The notes: generated by a model not told the origin, from the letters alone. 12,343 nucleotides of DNA from Bifidobacteriaceae bacterium (GCA_031279575.1 JAITIG010000074.1:1-12343), one strand, 5' to 3'; positions 1-7,842 are shown, numbered from the stretch's first letter. Numbers and translations: made by a program.

Positions 1-3000
1 CGGGTCGCCGGGACGCGGTTGTTGCGCCCCTCATCCCAAGCGGTCACCACCACCGTGTACTCCTCGCCCCAATCAAGCGTGTCCGGCGCCGAGTCCGGCT
101 CGTCCGCCCGGTCATCCGGGTCGTCGCCCGGCGTCGACGGGCTGATCACCACAGTCGAGGCCAGCGGATCCAGCGGCGGCACCGCGAACTGGGTGGCCAG
201 AACGCTCCCCCCGGCCGAGCTCGCCAACGCGAACCCGCCCCCAGTCCCAGCCCCGTAAACCACCTCGACCTGCCGCTGCCCCGCCTTCGACGAATACACC
301 TCAAGCCGGTAAACCCCGCCCGCGCACAAACCCTCCACCAGGTCCTCGGCGCAGGCGAAAACCCCGTCGGCGCCGAAGTAGAGCCCAACGCCGCCAACCG
401 GGTCGCCAGCCGCCGGCCTGGCCTTCAAAGCCCCCGCCGCGTCCCCGACCGGCTGGCCGTCATAGTCCAGCAGCGTCGCGGTGATGGTCTGCCGGCCCCA
501 ATTGGCGGGCTGCGCCGAGGCCGCGTCGTGGTTGGCCGCCTGGTCCGCCGTCAAACTCACCTCGGCGTAAGACAGCTCCGGGGAAGGCCCCACCGGCGGC
601 GGCTCGGCCCCGCCAACCAAGGTGGCGACGCCGTTGCCCTCCCCGCCCGACCCGTCCGCGGTGCCCAGCAGGACGCCATCGTAGTAAACCTTGATCGGGA
701 ACTCGCCCGGCAAAACACCGCTGAAAGCCGCCTGATAGCGGCCCGAAGGCAGGGAGGCGCCGTAGGCCCGCTGGTATTCGTCGTCCTGCCATGGCAGGGC
801 GGCGAACTTGCCCACGGTCAGGCCGGAGTCTGGCGGCACCACCACGCTCAGCAGCGACAAATCAGCCAGCGCGGGGCCCGGCCCGTACCCGCCGGAAGCC
901 CAAAGCTGCAGGTCAATGGTGCCTTCATCGTCGCCATCGGCTTGGACCTGGTCGGTTGAGACGTTGTAGTTGCTGTGGCCGCCAGTCAGATCAGGCGGCG
1001 ACAACCAAGCCAGCAGGGTCGCCTGCGGCGGGTCCTGCGGATCTTGCGGCGCGCCATAGCGCAGGACTTCCTCACCGGCCACCGTGGCGCGCAGGTCGCA
1101 CACCCTGGTGGTGCCGGGGGAGACGTAGCCGGACTGGTTTTGGACGGTGGCGCGGAGCTTGCCGTCCACCCCCGTCCAGCCATACAGGTTGCGGCTGGGG
1201 TTGGCTTGCCCCTCCTCGGCGGTGATAGTCACGGCGCAGAGCCAGGTCAGCCCCAGATCCCCGCCGCCAAGGTAGACCTCGGCCCCGGGGGCCGGTTTGC
1301 CCTCGGCGTCATAGGCGCTGACCTCGACCTGGTAGACCTGGTCCAACGCCATCGGCAGCACGTCGGGCACGCCCGCGGGGTCGTTTGCCGGGGTGGACGG
1401 GGTGATCACCACAGTGGTCCTGGACGGGTCGACCGCCGGGCCGGCGATGCGGGCCAGGTTGTTGCCGCCTTCTTCCAGGCTGACCGGCTTCCCCTCGTAG
1501 AACAGTTCGATCGGCCACTCGCCTGGCACGGCGCCGGTGAAACTAGCGCTGTAATAGCCGGTGCCAGCGCCAAGGTCGATCGCCGGCCGGTCTGGGTCCT
1601 CCGCCTCGGCGAACTCGCCCACTTCCAAACCGGAGTCCTCGGGGACCAAAACCGTCAGCTTCGACAGGTCCACCAGGCCTGGGCCGGTCTGGCTCCACAA
1701 CCGGACCCCAATGGTGCCGGACTCGATCCCGTAGGGCGCCACTGGTTCCGCGGAAACCTGGTAGGCGGTCCAATCCTGGGCCAGGTCGGGGGCGGAGCGC
1801 CACCACAGGTAGGTGGGGATGGCGGAGCCTTCATCGTCCAGGCCCAAGCGGTGGAAGCGCTGGCCGTCGACCCACACCCGCAGGCTGCACAGGGCCCCTG
1901 GCCCGGAGGCGCCGAAGGGGTACCTGACCAGGGCCACCACCTGGCCGTTGGCGTCAGCCTGGGTCTCTAGGTAAACAGTCTCCTCAGGACCGGTGCTGCC
2001 CACTTCCCTGACGGCTGAGGTGCAGGCCCATCTGGCGTCCGCGGTCCCGGTGTCGATGACGACCGGCGCGCCCGGCACCGGCGTTTGGCCGTCCGCGGCG
2101 TAGACGCTGACCACAATCTGATAGGAATCGTCCAGGCCGATCGCCTGGGGCAGGCCCTGCGGGCTGCCCTCGGGTTGGGACGGGGTCACAATCACAGTGG
2201 TCCTAGACGGGTCGGCTTCAGGCCCGGGCGGCCAGTCCCAGACCAGTTCGGCCCCAGCCTCCAGGTAGTCCCCGCCCACGGCGGCCCACAGGTAGCAGGT
2301 CTCGCCGCGTTTGGATGTGACGGTGACCTGGGCCTCGCCCAGCTCGGAGGAGAGCACCTGCGATGGGCCGTCGATGCCGCCGCGGCAGGCCCCGGAGTCG
2401 CCGTCGAGTTCGAATTCGACCTCTTGATCCCGCACCGGGTTGCCGAAGGCGTCCCTCACAGTCACGGTGCCGGTGTAGGACTCCCCCACTTCGATCGGCG
2501 AGGCAGGGTCCACTTCCAGGGTCGAGGCCGCCGCGCTGGCCGGCGCGGTGGTGAACAAGGCGGTGAACTGCTTCAACCCGCCCCAAGGGGCAGCTTGGTT
2601 GGTCAGCAGGAAGGTGGTGGCGCCGTCCCGGTAGACCACGTTGAGGTAGCGCGCCGCCGGCCTGCCGGAATAGACGTCGATGCGGTAGACGCCGTCGACG
2701 CATTCGCCTTCGACCAGATCGGCCGCGCAAACAAAGCCGCCGCCGGAGAAGGCCAGGTCGCCGCCCGGATCATAGGCCGCGTCCGCCTGGACGGACAGCT
2801 TGCCGGCCGCCGAAGTGATGGGCGCGGCATCGGCGTCCAACACGGTCGCCTTGATGGTTTGCTTTCCGTAATCGCCCTCCTTGGCGCCCACCTGGCCGTA
2901 AACACCGGCTTGGCCGGCATCAACGCTGATGGTGGCCGAGGACCGGGCCTCGTCGCCGACCCGCGTGGCCGCCGCCGTCAGATGGGCGATGCCGTTGCCC

Positions 3001-6000
3001 TGCGGCAAGACCCCCAGCGGCAGGCCGGAGACTTTGACCGCGATGGGGAAATCGCCGGCCTGGGCGCCGCTGAAGAAGACCACATAGGCGCCGCTGCCTT
3101 GGCCGATGGCCTCGACCGGGCTGAACTCGAGGCCGCTGCCTTGAGGGGCTTTGACCTCGATGGCGTTGAGCTGGTCGTCCAAGCGCTGGCCGTCTGAATC
3201 GACCAACTCAATGAAGATGCCGCCGGTGGTGTTGCCGTCGGCCGGCACCGGCTCGGCGCTGACGTCGAAACCGCTGCCGGGGTTTTCCAAATCCGCTTCC
3301 GCGGCCACAAAGCGCAAGGTTGCGGGCGAGCCGGCCAGTTGTCCACCCGACCAAGCGGAGGGCCGATCCCGGTCGATTGCGACGGCCTCAAGCACGCAGA
3401 CGCCGGCCTCGTAGCCGTAGACGCTGAGTGAGAACCGGCCGTCTTCTTCGATCGAAACGGTGTCATAGACATCCGGCCCGCTCTGCTGCCAGTCTTCGCC
3501 TTTCGGGTCTTCGCCTGCCTCAACGAACCCGCACGCCGGGTTGTCCTCGGACGTGCGGAGGTTCAGCCAGACGGTGCCGGCACCCCGCTGGGTGCGGTCC
3601 TTGACCCAACCGGTCAGCACCAGCTCATAGGATTCGCCCACCGGCAAGGGTGTGGGCACGCCGGTCGTCTGGTCTAACGGGTCGTCCGGGTCGGCCTGCG
3701 GCTCGGTGGGGTAGACAACCACGGTCGAAGCAGTCGGTTTCAACTGCGGCGCGGAGAACGTCAACTCCAGCACGGTGGTCTCTGGATCCTTCCCGTTCGC
3801 CACCTCGAACTCTGTCTCGCTGTCCCGGTAGCTAATGATGATGCGCCGGACCCCCGTTTTGGTTGAGCCGATATCTACCTCGGCCGTCCGCCCGCCGCCG
3901 GGAGTTGGCATGAATCCGGCCAGGTCGAACAGACCCTCACCGCCGTACTGGTCATCGGGCGCCGCAGCCCAACTCAAACCGGCGGTCTTGCCTTGTATTA
4001 GTTGCCCGTCAGCAGTCTTCAGGTCCACGACCACCCAGGCGAGCCCGCGATTGTAGACATGGGTGAAACGCGGCGGACTGCTGGCTTCGACTCCGTCCCA
4101 AATGGCATATGCCCCGGAGGCGGCCGCCGCGGGCGTGCCACTGGACGGCTCCTCCATGTGGGCGATGTTGTCGCCAGAATAGAAGGCGCTCAAGACGCGG
4201 CCGTCCAGAGTCACGGTGACGGGGAAGTCGCCCACTTCGGTGCCGGTGAAGTAGGCCCGGTAAGTACCTGCCCCTTGGTACACCCACGGCCCAAAGGCCA
4301 GACCGCTGCCCGCCGGGGCGGAAGCCTCCAAGCGATCCTCGGCCCCGGTCAACCAGATTCCGCCAGAATCCTTCGCGCTTAGGTCTTCGGCCCACAAGGT
4401 CGCCTCCACCACGCCCTGGTCCAGGCCGTTGGCCTGGAGGGCCCAGCGATAGTTAGACCCGTAGACGGCGTAATAGAATTGCTGGTAGTCGTAGGTTTCA
4501 GAATCGGAAAGCAGCCAGCCCACCGTCTTGGGCGAACCGGCCAATTCCGGAAGGATTCCATCGATTCTCGCATAGGCGTAGATGTCGCAGACCGTCTCAA
4601 CCGGATCGGCGCGCAAGAACCGGGCGGTGGCGCGGCCGTTGCGATCCATCGTCAAAGTGGCCTCAGGCGAATAGGTGCCGCTGACACTGAAACCAACGTC
4701 ATCGCAATAAACGCCGTGCTCGCTTTCATTGCTCTCCGCCGCGAGGTAGACCTCGACCCCGGGGATGCGGTTATTGCGCCCGGCATCCCAAACCGTCACC
4801 GCCACCTCGTAGCTGCCGCCGCTGTACGGCATTATCACCGGCTCGCCATCGGGCGCGTCGGCTGGGTCGTCGGGGTTGTCGGCTGGCGCCGACGGGCTGA
4901 CCATGAGAGTCGAATCGGCCGCGGATGGCGGCGGGTAGGCGAACGGCGCGCGCAGCACCGGCAAGCCGTCCGCGTCTGGCAGCACCACGGCCCCGTCCGA
5001 GCCGCTTTGATAGGTGACGGTCAACTGGCGCGTGCCCGCCTTGGATGAGAACACGGCCAACTCGTAAACCCCCTCGGCGCAGGCCCCGCCGGCATCGACC
5101 CGGGCGGCGCAGGCGAAGCGGCCCCGGTTGGAGAAGTAGAGCCCAACGCCGGCCAGGGGGTCGCCGGCGGCGGCCGCCGCAATCAGAGCCGCGGCGGCGT
5201 CGGTGATCGGCTCGCCGGCGGCGTCTCGCAGGCGGGCGGTGATGGTCTGGACGCCCCACTCCGGCCTCAGCGAGCCGGGGGCGTCGTGGTTGGCCGGCTG
5301 CTCCTCGGTCTGGCTGACCTCCGCCGCCGAGGGCGGCAAGATGCTGATGCGGAGCGCCAAATGGGCCGTGGCGTTGCCGCCGGGCTTCAACAAGGCGATT
5401 TCCTGGCCGGCCAGTTGCGCGGTGACGGTGTGGTCGCCCTCGACCGTGCCGCTGAATGAGGCCGTGTAGCGGCCCTCGCCCTGGTGGGTGAAGGCGCTCA
5501 CCTCAAGGCCGCTGCCCGGTTCGCCTTGGGCCCTCAGGGATGCGGCGGCGGCCGTCAGCGGAGCGCCGTTGAGGCCGTAAAGCTGGACCTCGATCAGGCC
5601 GCGGTCGGCCCCGTTGGCCCCGACCGGCGCGCTTGACACGGTGTAATAGGTGGCCGGGTTGTCCCTGTCCAGCTCCGGATCGGTCCAGATCAAGGTCTTG
5701 GGCAGGCCGGCGTAGCTGAGGTCGCTGCTCAAGTCGCTGCGCAACACGCAGGTGGTCGGCTCCAGGCTGGTGATGGTGAAGTAGGCCCGGCCGTCCTCGA
5801 AACCCTCGCGTCTCTGATCCTGTTCGTCATGCCGCCCCTGGGTGAAAAACGCCAGGCACTCCTCCTCCTCGCCGACTCCTTCCAGGATCAAATACATGTC
5901 AGTGCCAGGGCCGACGCGGTTGACGCGCCCCTTGTCCCAGAAGGTGCCCACCACCTCATAGGACTGGCCTGTCGCCAGCGCCAGCGGCACGCCATCGGGC

Positions 6001-6842
6001 TCATCGCTGGGATCATCCGGGTCGTCGGCTGGGACCGAGGGGGAAACCACCACCGTGGTCGACTCGACCTCATAGTCCAGGGCCCAAAACTGGATGTCCA
6101 GGCCGGTCAGGGGCCGGTAGTCAATATGCTGCAGTTCGAAGGCGTTGGCGGTGCCGGCCCCATAGGTCACGGCCACCCGGCGGTGGCCGGCGGTGCCGGC
6201 GTAAACCTCGAGCCCGTAGACGCCGCCGGCGCATTCGCCCTCCTCCAGCGCCTCTGCGCACTCAAAAACTCCACCGTTGCCGAAGTAGAGCCGCGCCCCG
6301 GCATAAGGGTCCGTCTGGTGGACCGTGGCCAGCAAGGCCGGAGCGCCGTTGGTGATCGGCCGGTCGAATTGGTCCCGCAAGCTCACCACAATGCGCGCTC
6401 TGCCCCAATCCTCAGGCTCTACACCAGGCGTGTCGTGGTTGGCCTCGTTATTGGAGTTCTGCCAGTACAGATCGACCTCCGCATAGGAGTTCTCGGCCGA
6501 GGCGGGGCCGATCTCAGCGGGCAGCTGCCAGGTCATGGCACCGCTGGGAGAGCCTGCGATTTGCCCCCCGTCAATCGCGGCGGTGACGTAGCAGGGGCCC
6601 ACATCGACCCCGAGGACCGTGAAGTTGATCTCGCCGTTTTCATCGCTGTCAAGGTTGGCGCCGGGCAGGCCGGCGTTGAGCAGGCAGCTGTCATGGGTCC
6701 TCAGCGCCACCGTTTGGCCCGGGATCAGGTTGTTCCGCCCGGCGTCCCACACCACCACCTGGCCTTGGAAGCTCTCGCCGACAGTTGGGCGCAGCCGCCC
6801 GCCTTCCTCGTCAGCCATCGTCACGCTCAGGTAGGAGTCGGC
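1..6842 (-). repeat. Beta modules, seven complete copies plus one cut by the edge (Big_1-like)
   Basis: Approximate copies: 6513-6842, 5673-6062, 4503-4919, 3297-3731, 2220-2528, 1782-2219, 987-1436 and 1-167. Each starts with an STVVVSPS-like strand, often followed by an Asp/Pro-rich insert, then a SYEVVVTVWD-like strand and a turn. The turn is GRNN in copies 1, 3 and 8, GRVN in copy 2, and canonical FGNPV, DGQTPV or EGKPAP in copies 5, 6 and 7. A cysteine follows the second strand and a second cysteine lies 30-46 residues later in a C.L.A.V-type strand. Copy 5 is the closest to canonical Big_1 and has no acidic insert. All seven complete copies keep both cysteines. Confidence 0.8.
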
Positions 6843-7799
6843 CGAGCTGGCGGGCGGGTAGGTGAACGGGGCGGCCAAGCTGTAGGTGTATTGGCCGCCG
6901 CTTTGACCACTCGGCAGGAGCGCCTCGGCGCCGGTCTGCGGGTCCGCGTAGGCCACCTCGACCAGGCGCACGCCAGCCTTGGAGGAGTAGACGTTGATCG
7001 AATACTGGCCCGGGGTGTCGGCTGATTCCGCCGCTTTGGAGAAGTCAAGCCCCTCGCCGCCAAACGGGTCCTCCCCGCCGGCCAGCGCCTTCAGCTGCTC
7101 GGCCGCGCCGGCCAGCGGGCTGCCCCCCGCCTGCGCCAGTTGCACGATGACGACTTGCCGCCCCCAGTCCGCCTCCTCCAGATCCGGGTCGCCCCGGTTG
7201 GCCGCCTGCTTGTCCAGCGGGGTGATCGAGACCGCGGAGGCGGCCGGGTCGGGATAGGCGGCCTCGAAATAGAGCGGCGGCGCGGCGAAGGCCTGCCCCG
7301 GCTGCTCGCCGCTGGTGACCACCAGGTTGTATTGGCCGGCCCGGGCGGCCCTGACCCACCCGGCGCATTGGCCTTGGGGATCTGCCAGGCAGGCCGCCTC
7401 CAAACCCGGCGAGACGCCATCGACCAACTCGATGTAGGCATCGCCTTCCATCAGCTGGACGCCGTCAGCCCGCTCGAGGCGGAGCGCCAGCGGCGCCTCG
7501 GCGGCCGGCTGGTTCTGCGGCCCCATCGCCTGGGCGGTGAAATAGTAGCCGCCCTGCTGGCCCAGCGGCTGGGGCGCGTCCGGCTGCGGTTCTGGGTCGA
7601 ACACCACCCAGGAAGCCTCCGCGTCCACCGGCGGGCCATCGGCCCACGCTCCCATGCCGGAGCCAAGCGACTGGAGCACCGTCACCCCGGTCAAGGCCAC
7701 GGCGGCGCACACCAGCATGGCGAAGGGCTTAGACCAGCTAGGGCGCCTCATTGAGGGCCGCGAGCGCCAGTCATTGCGGAACGGTCGGGATGCAGACAT
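1..7799 (-). CDS. Giant secreted multi-module Ig-like (Big_1/invasin-type) surface protein, C-terminus beyond the window
   Basis: The frame is open for 2,599 codons from ATG at 7799 to the left edge. An in-frame TGA at 7827-7829 and GAGG 8 bases upstream support this start; Met17 has no ribosome site. Residues 1-53 look like a signal peptide: basic n-region, hydrophobic stretch from about Pro25 to Val41, and Ala-Trp-Ala before Asp54. The rest is a chain of modules: gamma 62-181, alpha 182-319, beta 320-429, alpha 430-579, beta 580-709, gamma 710-821, alpha 822-960, beta 961-1099, gamma 1100-1217, alpha 1218-1356, beta 1357-1501, gamma 1502-1611, alpha 1612-1757, beta 1758-1860, beta 1861-2006, gamma 2007-2121, beta 2122-2271, gamma 2272-2399, alpha 2400-2544, beta 2545 onward. 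Boundaries are approximate. Residues 1782-1796 (VRDAFGNPVRDQEVE) are a textbook Big_1 strand-turn-strand. Family knowledge suggests a rigid surface stalk or adhesin. No catalytic domain or LPXTG signal is visible. Ligand and anchoring are unknown. Confidence 0.9.
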   Translation of the reverse strand, partial: MSASRPFRNDWRSRPSMRRPSWSKPFAMLVCAAVALTGVTVLQSLGSGMGAWADGPPVDAEASWVVFDPEPQPDAPQPLGQQGGYYFTAQAMGPQNQPAAEAPLALRLERADGVQLMEGDAYIELVDGVSPGLEAACLADPQGQCAGWVRAARAGQYNLVVTSGEQPGQAFAAPPLYFEAAYPDPAASAVSITPLDKQAANRGDPDLEEADWGRQVVIVQLAQAGGSPLAGAAEQLKALAGGEDPFGGEGLDFSKAAESADTPGQYSINVYSSKAGVRLVEVAYADPQTGAEALLPSGQSGGQYTYSLAAPFTYPPASSADSYLSVTMADEEGGRLRPTVGESFQGQVVVWDAGRNNLIPGQTVALRTHDSCLLNAGLPGANLDSDENGEINFTVLGVDVGPCYVTAAIDGGQIAGSPSGAMTWQLPAEIGPASAENSYAEVDLYWQNSNNEANHDTPGVEPEDWGRARIVVSLRDQFDRPITNGAPALLATVHQTDPYAGARLYFGNGGVFECAEALEEGECAGGVYGLEVYAGTAGHRRVAVTYGAGTANAFELQHIDYRPLTGLDIQFWALDYEVESTTVVVSPSVPADDPDDPSDEPDGVPLALATGQSYEVVGTFWDKGRVNRVGPGTDMYLILEGVGEEEECLAFFTQGRHDEQDQRREGFEDGRAYFTITSLEPTTCVLRSDLSSDLSYAGLPKTLIWTDPELDRDNPATYYTVSSAPVGANGADRGLIEVQLYGLNGAPLTAAAASLRAQGEPGSGLEVSAFTHQGEGRYTASFSGTVEGDHTVTAQLAGQEIALLKPGGNATAHLALRISILPPSAAEVSQTEEQPANHDAPGSLRPEWGVQTITARLRDAAGEPITDAAAALIAAAAAGDPLAGVGLYFSNRGRFACAARVDAGGACAEGVYELAVFSSKAGTRQLTVTYQSGSDGAVVLPDADGLPVLRAPFAYPPPSAADSTLMVSPSAPADNPDDPADAPDGEPVIMPYSGGSYEVAVTVWDAGRNNRIPGVEVYLAAESNESEHGVYCDDVGFSVSGTYSPEATLTMDRNGRATARFLRADPVETVCDIYAYARIDGILPELAGSPKTVGWLLSDSETYDYQQFYYAVYGSNYRWALQANGLDQGVVEATLWAEDLSAKDSGGIWLTGAEDRLEASAPAGSGLAFGPWVYQGAGTYRAYFTGTEVGDFPVTVTLDGRVLSAFYSGDNIAHMEEPSSGTPAAAASGAYAIWDGVEASSPPRFTHVYNRGLAWVVVDLKTADGQLIQGKTAGLSWAAAPDDQYGGEGLFDLAGFMPTPGGGRTAEVDIGSTKTGVRRIIISYRDSETEFEVANGKDPETTVLELTFSAPQLKPTASTVVVYPTEPQADPDDPLDQTTGVPTPLPVGESYELVLTGWVKDRTQRGAGTVWLNLRTSEDNPACGFVEAGEDPKGEDWQQSGPDVYDTVSIEEDGRFSLSVYGYEAGVCVLEAVAIDRDRPSAWSGGQLAGSPATLRFVAAEADLENPGSGFDVSAEPVPADGNTTGGIFIELVDSDGQRLDDQLNAIEVKAPQGSGLEFSPVEAIGQGSGAYVVFFSGAQAGDFPIAVKVSGLPLGVLPQGNGIAHLTAAATRVGDEARSSATISVDAGQAGVYGQVGAKEGDYGKQTIKATVLDADAAPITSAAGKLSVQADAAYDPGGDLAFSGGGFVCAADLVEGECVDGVYRIDVYSGRPAARYLNVVYRDGATTFLLTNQAAPWGGLKQFTALFTTAPASAAASTLEVDPASPIEVGESYTGTVTVRDAFGNPVRDQEVEFELDGDSGACRGGIDGPSQVLSSELGEAQVTVTSKRGETCYLWAAVGGDYLEAGAELVWDWPPGPEADPSRTTVIVTPSQPEGSPQGLPQAIGLDDSYQIVVSVYAADGQTPVPGAPVVIDTGTADARWACTSAVREVGSTGPEETVYLETQADANGQVVALVRYPFGASGPGALCSLRVWVDGQRFHRLGLDDEGSAIPTYLWWRSAPDLAQDWTAYQVSAEPVAPYGIESGTIGVRLWSQTGPGLVDLSKLTVLVPEDSGLEVGEFAEAEDPDRPAIDLGAGTGYYSASFTGAVPGEWPIELFYEGKPVSLEEGGNNLARIAGPAVDPSRTTVVITPSTPANDPAGVPDVLPMALDQVYQVEVSAYDAEGKPAPGAEVYLGGGDLGLTWLCAVTITAEEGQANPSRNLYGWTGVDGKLRATVQNQSGYVSPGTTRVCDLRATVAGEEVLRYGAPQDPQDPPQATLLAWLSPPDLTGGHSNYNVSTDQVQADGDDEGTIDLQLWASGGYGPGPALADLSLLSVVVPPDSGLTVGKFAALPWQDDEYQRAYGASLPSGRYQAAFSGVLPGEFPIKVYYDGVLLGTADGSGGEGNGVATLVGGAEPPPVGPSPELSYAEVSLTADQAANHDAASAQPANWGRQTITATLLDYDGQPVGDAAGALKARPAAGDPVGGVGLYFGADGVFACAEDLVEGLCAGGVYRLEVYSSKAGQRQVEVVYGAGTGGGFALASSAGGSVLATQFAVPPLDPLASTVVISPSTPGDDPDDRADEPDSAPDTLDWGEEYTVVVTAWDEGRNNRVPAT
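168..7256 (-). repeat. Alpha modules, six copies within the giant protein
   Basis: Approximate copies: 6843-7256, 6063-6512, 4920-5336, 3732-4148, 2529-2966 and 168-602. Shared features in order are an ANHD tetrapeptide (copies 2, 3, 6; ANRGD in copy 1), a WGRQTITATL-like strand with a variable-turn-variable D..G.PI element, a GLYF segment, a cysteine pair 9 or 10 residues apart before GGVY, a VYSSKAG strand, and an FxYPP-like end. The cysteine pair is present in copies 2, 3, 5 and 6 and absent in copies 1 and 4. Copy 4 is the most diverged: it keeps only the AWVVVDL strand, the KTGVRR strand and the final junction. The fold looks Ig-like but I do not recognise a named family. Confidence 0.75.
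603..7616 (-). repeat. Gamma modules, six copies within the giant protein (invasin-D3-like)
   Basis: Approximate copies: 7257-7616, 5337-5672, 4149-4502, 2967-3296, 1437-1781 and 603-986. The common pattern is a Y.VS..PV opening, an acidic-glycine turn, an IEVQL-type strand, a SGLEVS segment, a GxYxAxFSG strand, a G(D/E)FPVxV strand ending in a short G-L turn, and a GGN..AHL-like close. This order resembles Invasin domain 3 and related Ig-like folds by family knowledge. Copies 2 to 6 contain no cysteine; the first copy, directly after the signal peptide, has Cys137 and Cys145 and is more diverged. Confidence 0.72.
7641..7799 (-). other. Signal peptide region of the giant Ig-like protein
   Basis: Residues 1-53 contain a long n-region rich in Arg and one Lys (Arg5 to Lys24), a hydrophobic core around FAMLVCAAVALTGV, and a likely signal peptidase I site after Ala53 in Gly-Ala-Trp-Ala/Asp. 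Cys31 lies inside the hydrophobic core and is not followed by a lipobox-compatible context near the cleavage point, so a lipoprotein is unlikely. Export through the Sec route is inferred; there is no twin-arginine motif of the Tat consensus (Ser-Arg-Arg-x-Phe-Leu). Confidence 0.8.
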
Positions 7800-7807
7800 G
7801 CGGTTTA

Positions 7808-7811
7808 CCTC
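7808..7811 (-). promoter_or_regulatory. Ribosome binding site deciding the start of the giant gene
   Basis: GAGG on the minus strand lies 8 bases before ATG at 7799. No comparable site precedes the internal Met17 codon at 7751, and an in-frame TGA occurs ten codons upstream of the ATG, so this start is well constrained. Confidence 0.75.
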
Positions 7812-7842
7812 ATTCGGAGATCGGTCTCAGGGCAAACGAAGG

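Noticed and set aside
975..1970. Long plus-strand open frame of 331 codons
   Set aside because: It is antisense to the continuous giant gene, has Gly/Ala/Val/Arg-rich composition without recognisable motifs, and arises from high GC content.
2085..3197. Plus-strand open frame of 370 codons
   Set aside because: Same reason: mirror of the giant gene, no family resemblance, no ribosome site of note.
5688..5702. LPKTL at residues 699-703 as a sortase-like signal
   Set aside because: It lacks the LPXTG glycine, is followed by Ile-Trp rather than a membrane helix and basic tail, and lies in the middle of the module chain.
5829..7025. Plus-strand open frame of 398 codons
   Set aside because: Antisense shadow of the giant gene; its length reflects the G/C-ending codons of the true frame.
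1..7799. Possibility that the left part is several degraded or frameshifted genes
   Set aside because: Line-by-line translation of the minus frame gave no stop and consistent domain patterns throughout, so one intact gene is the best reading.
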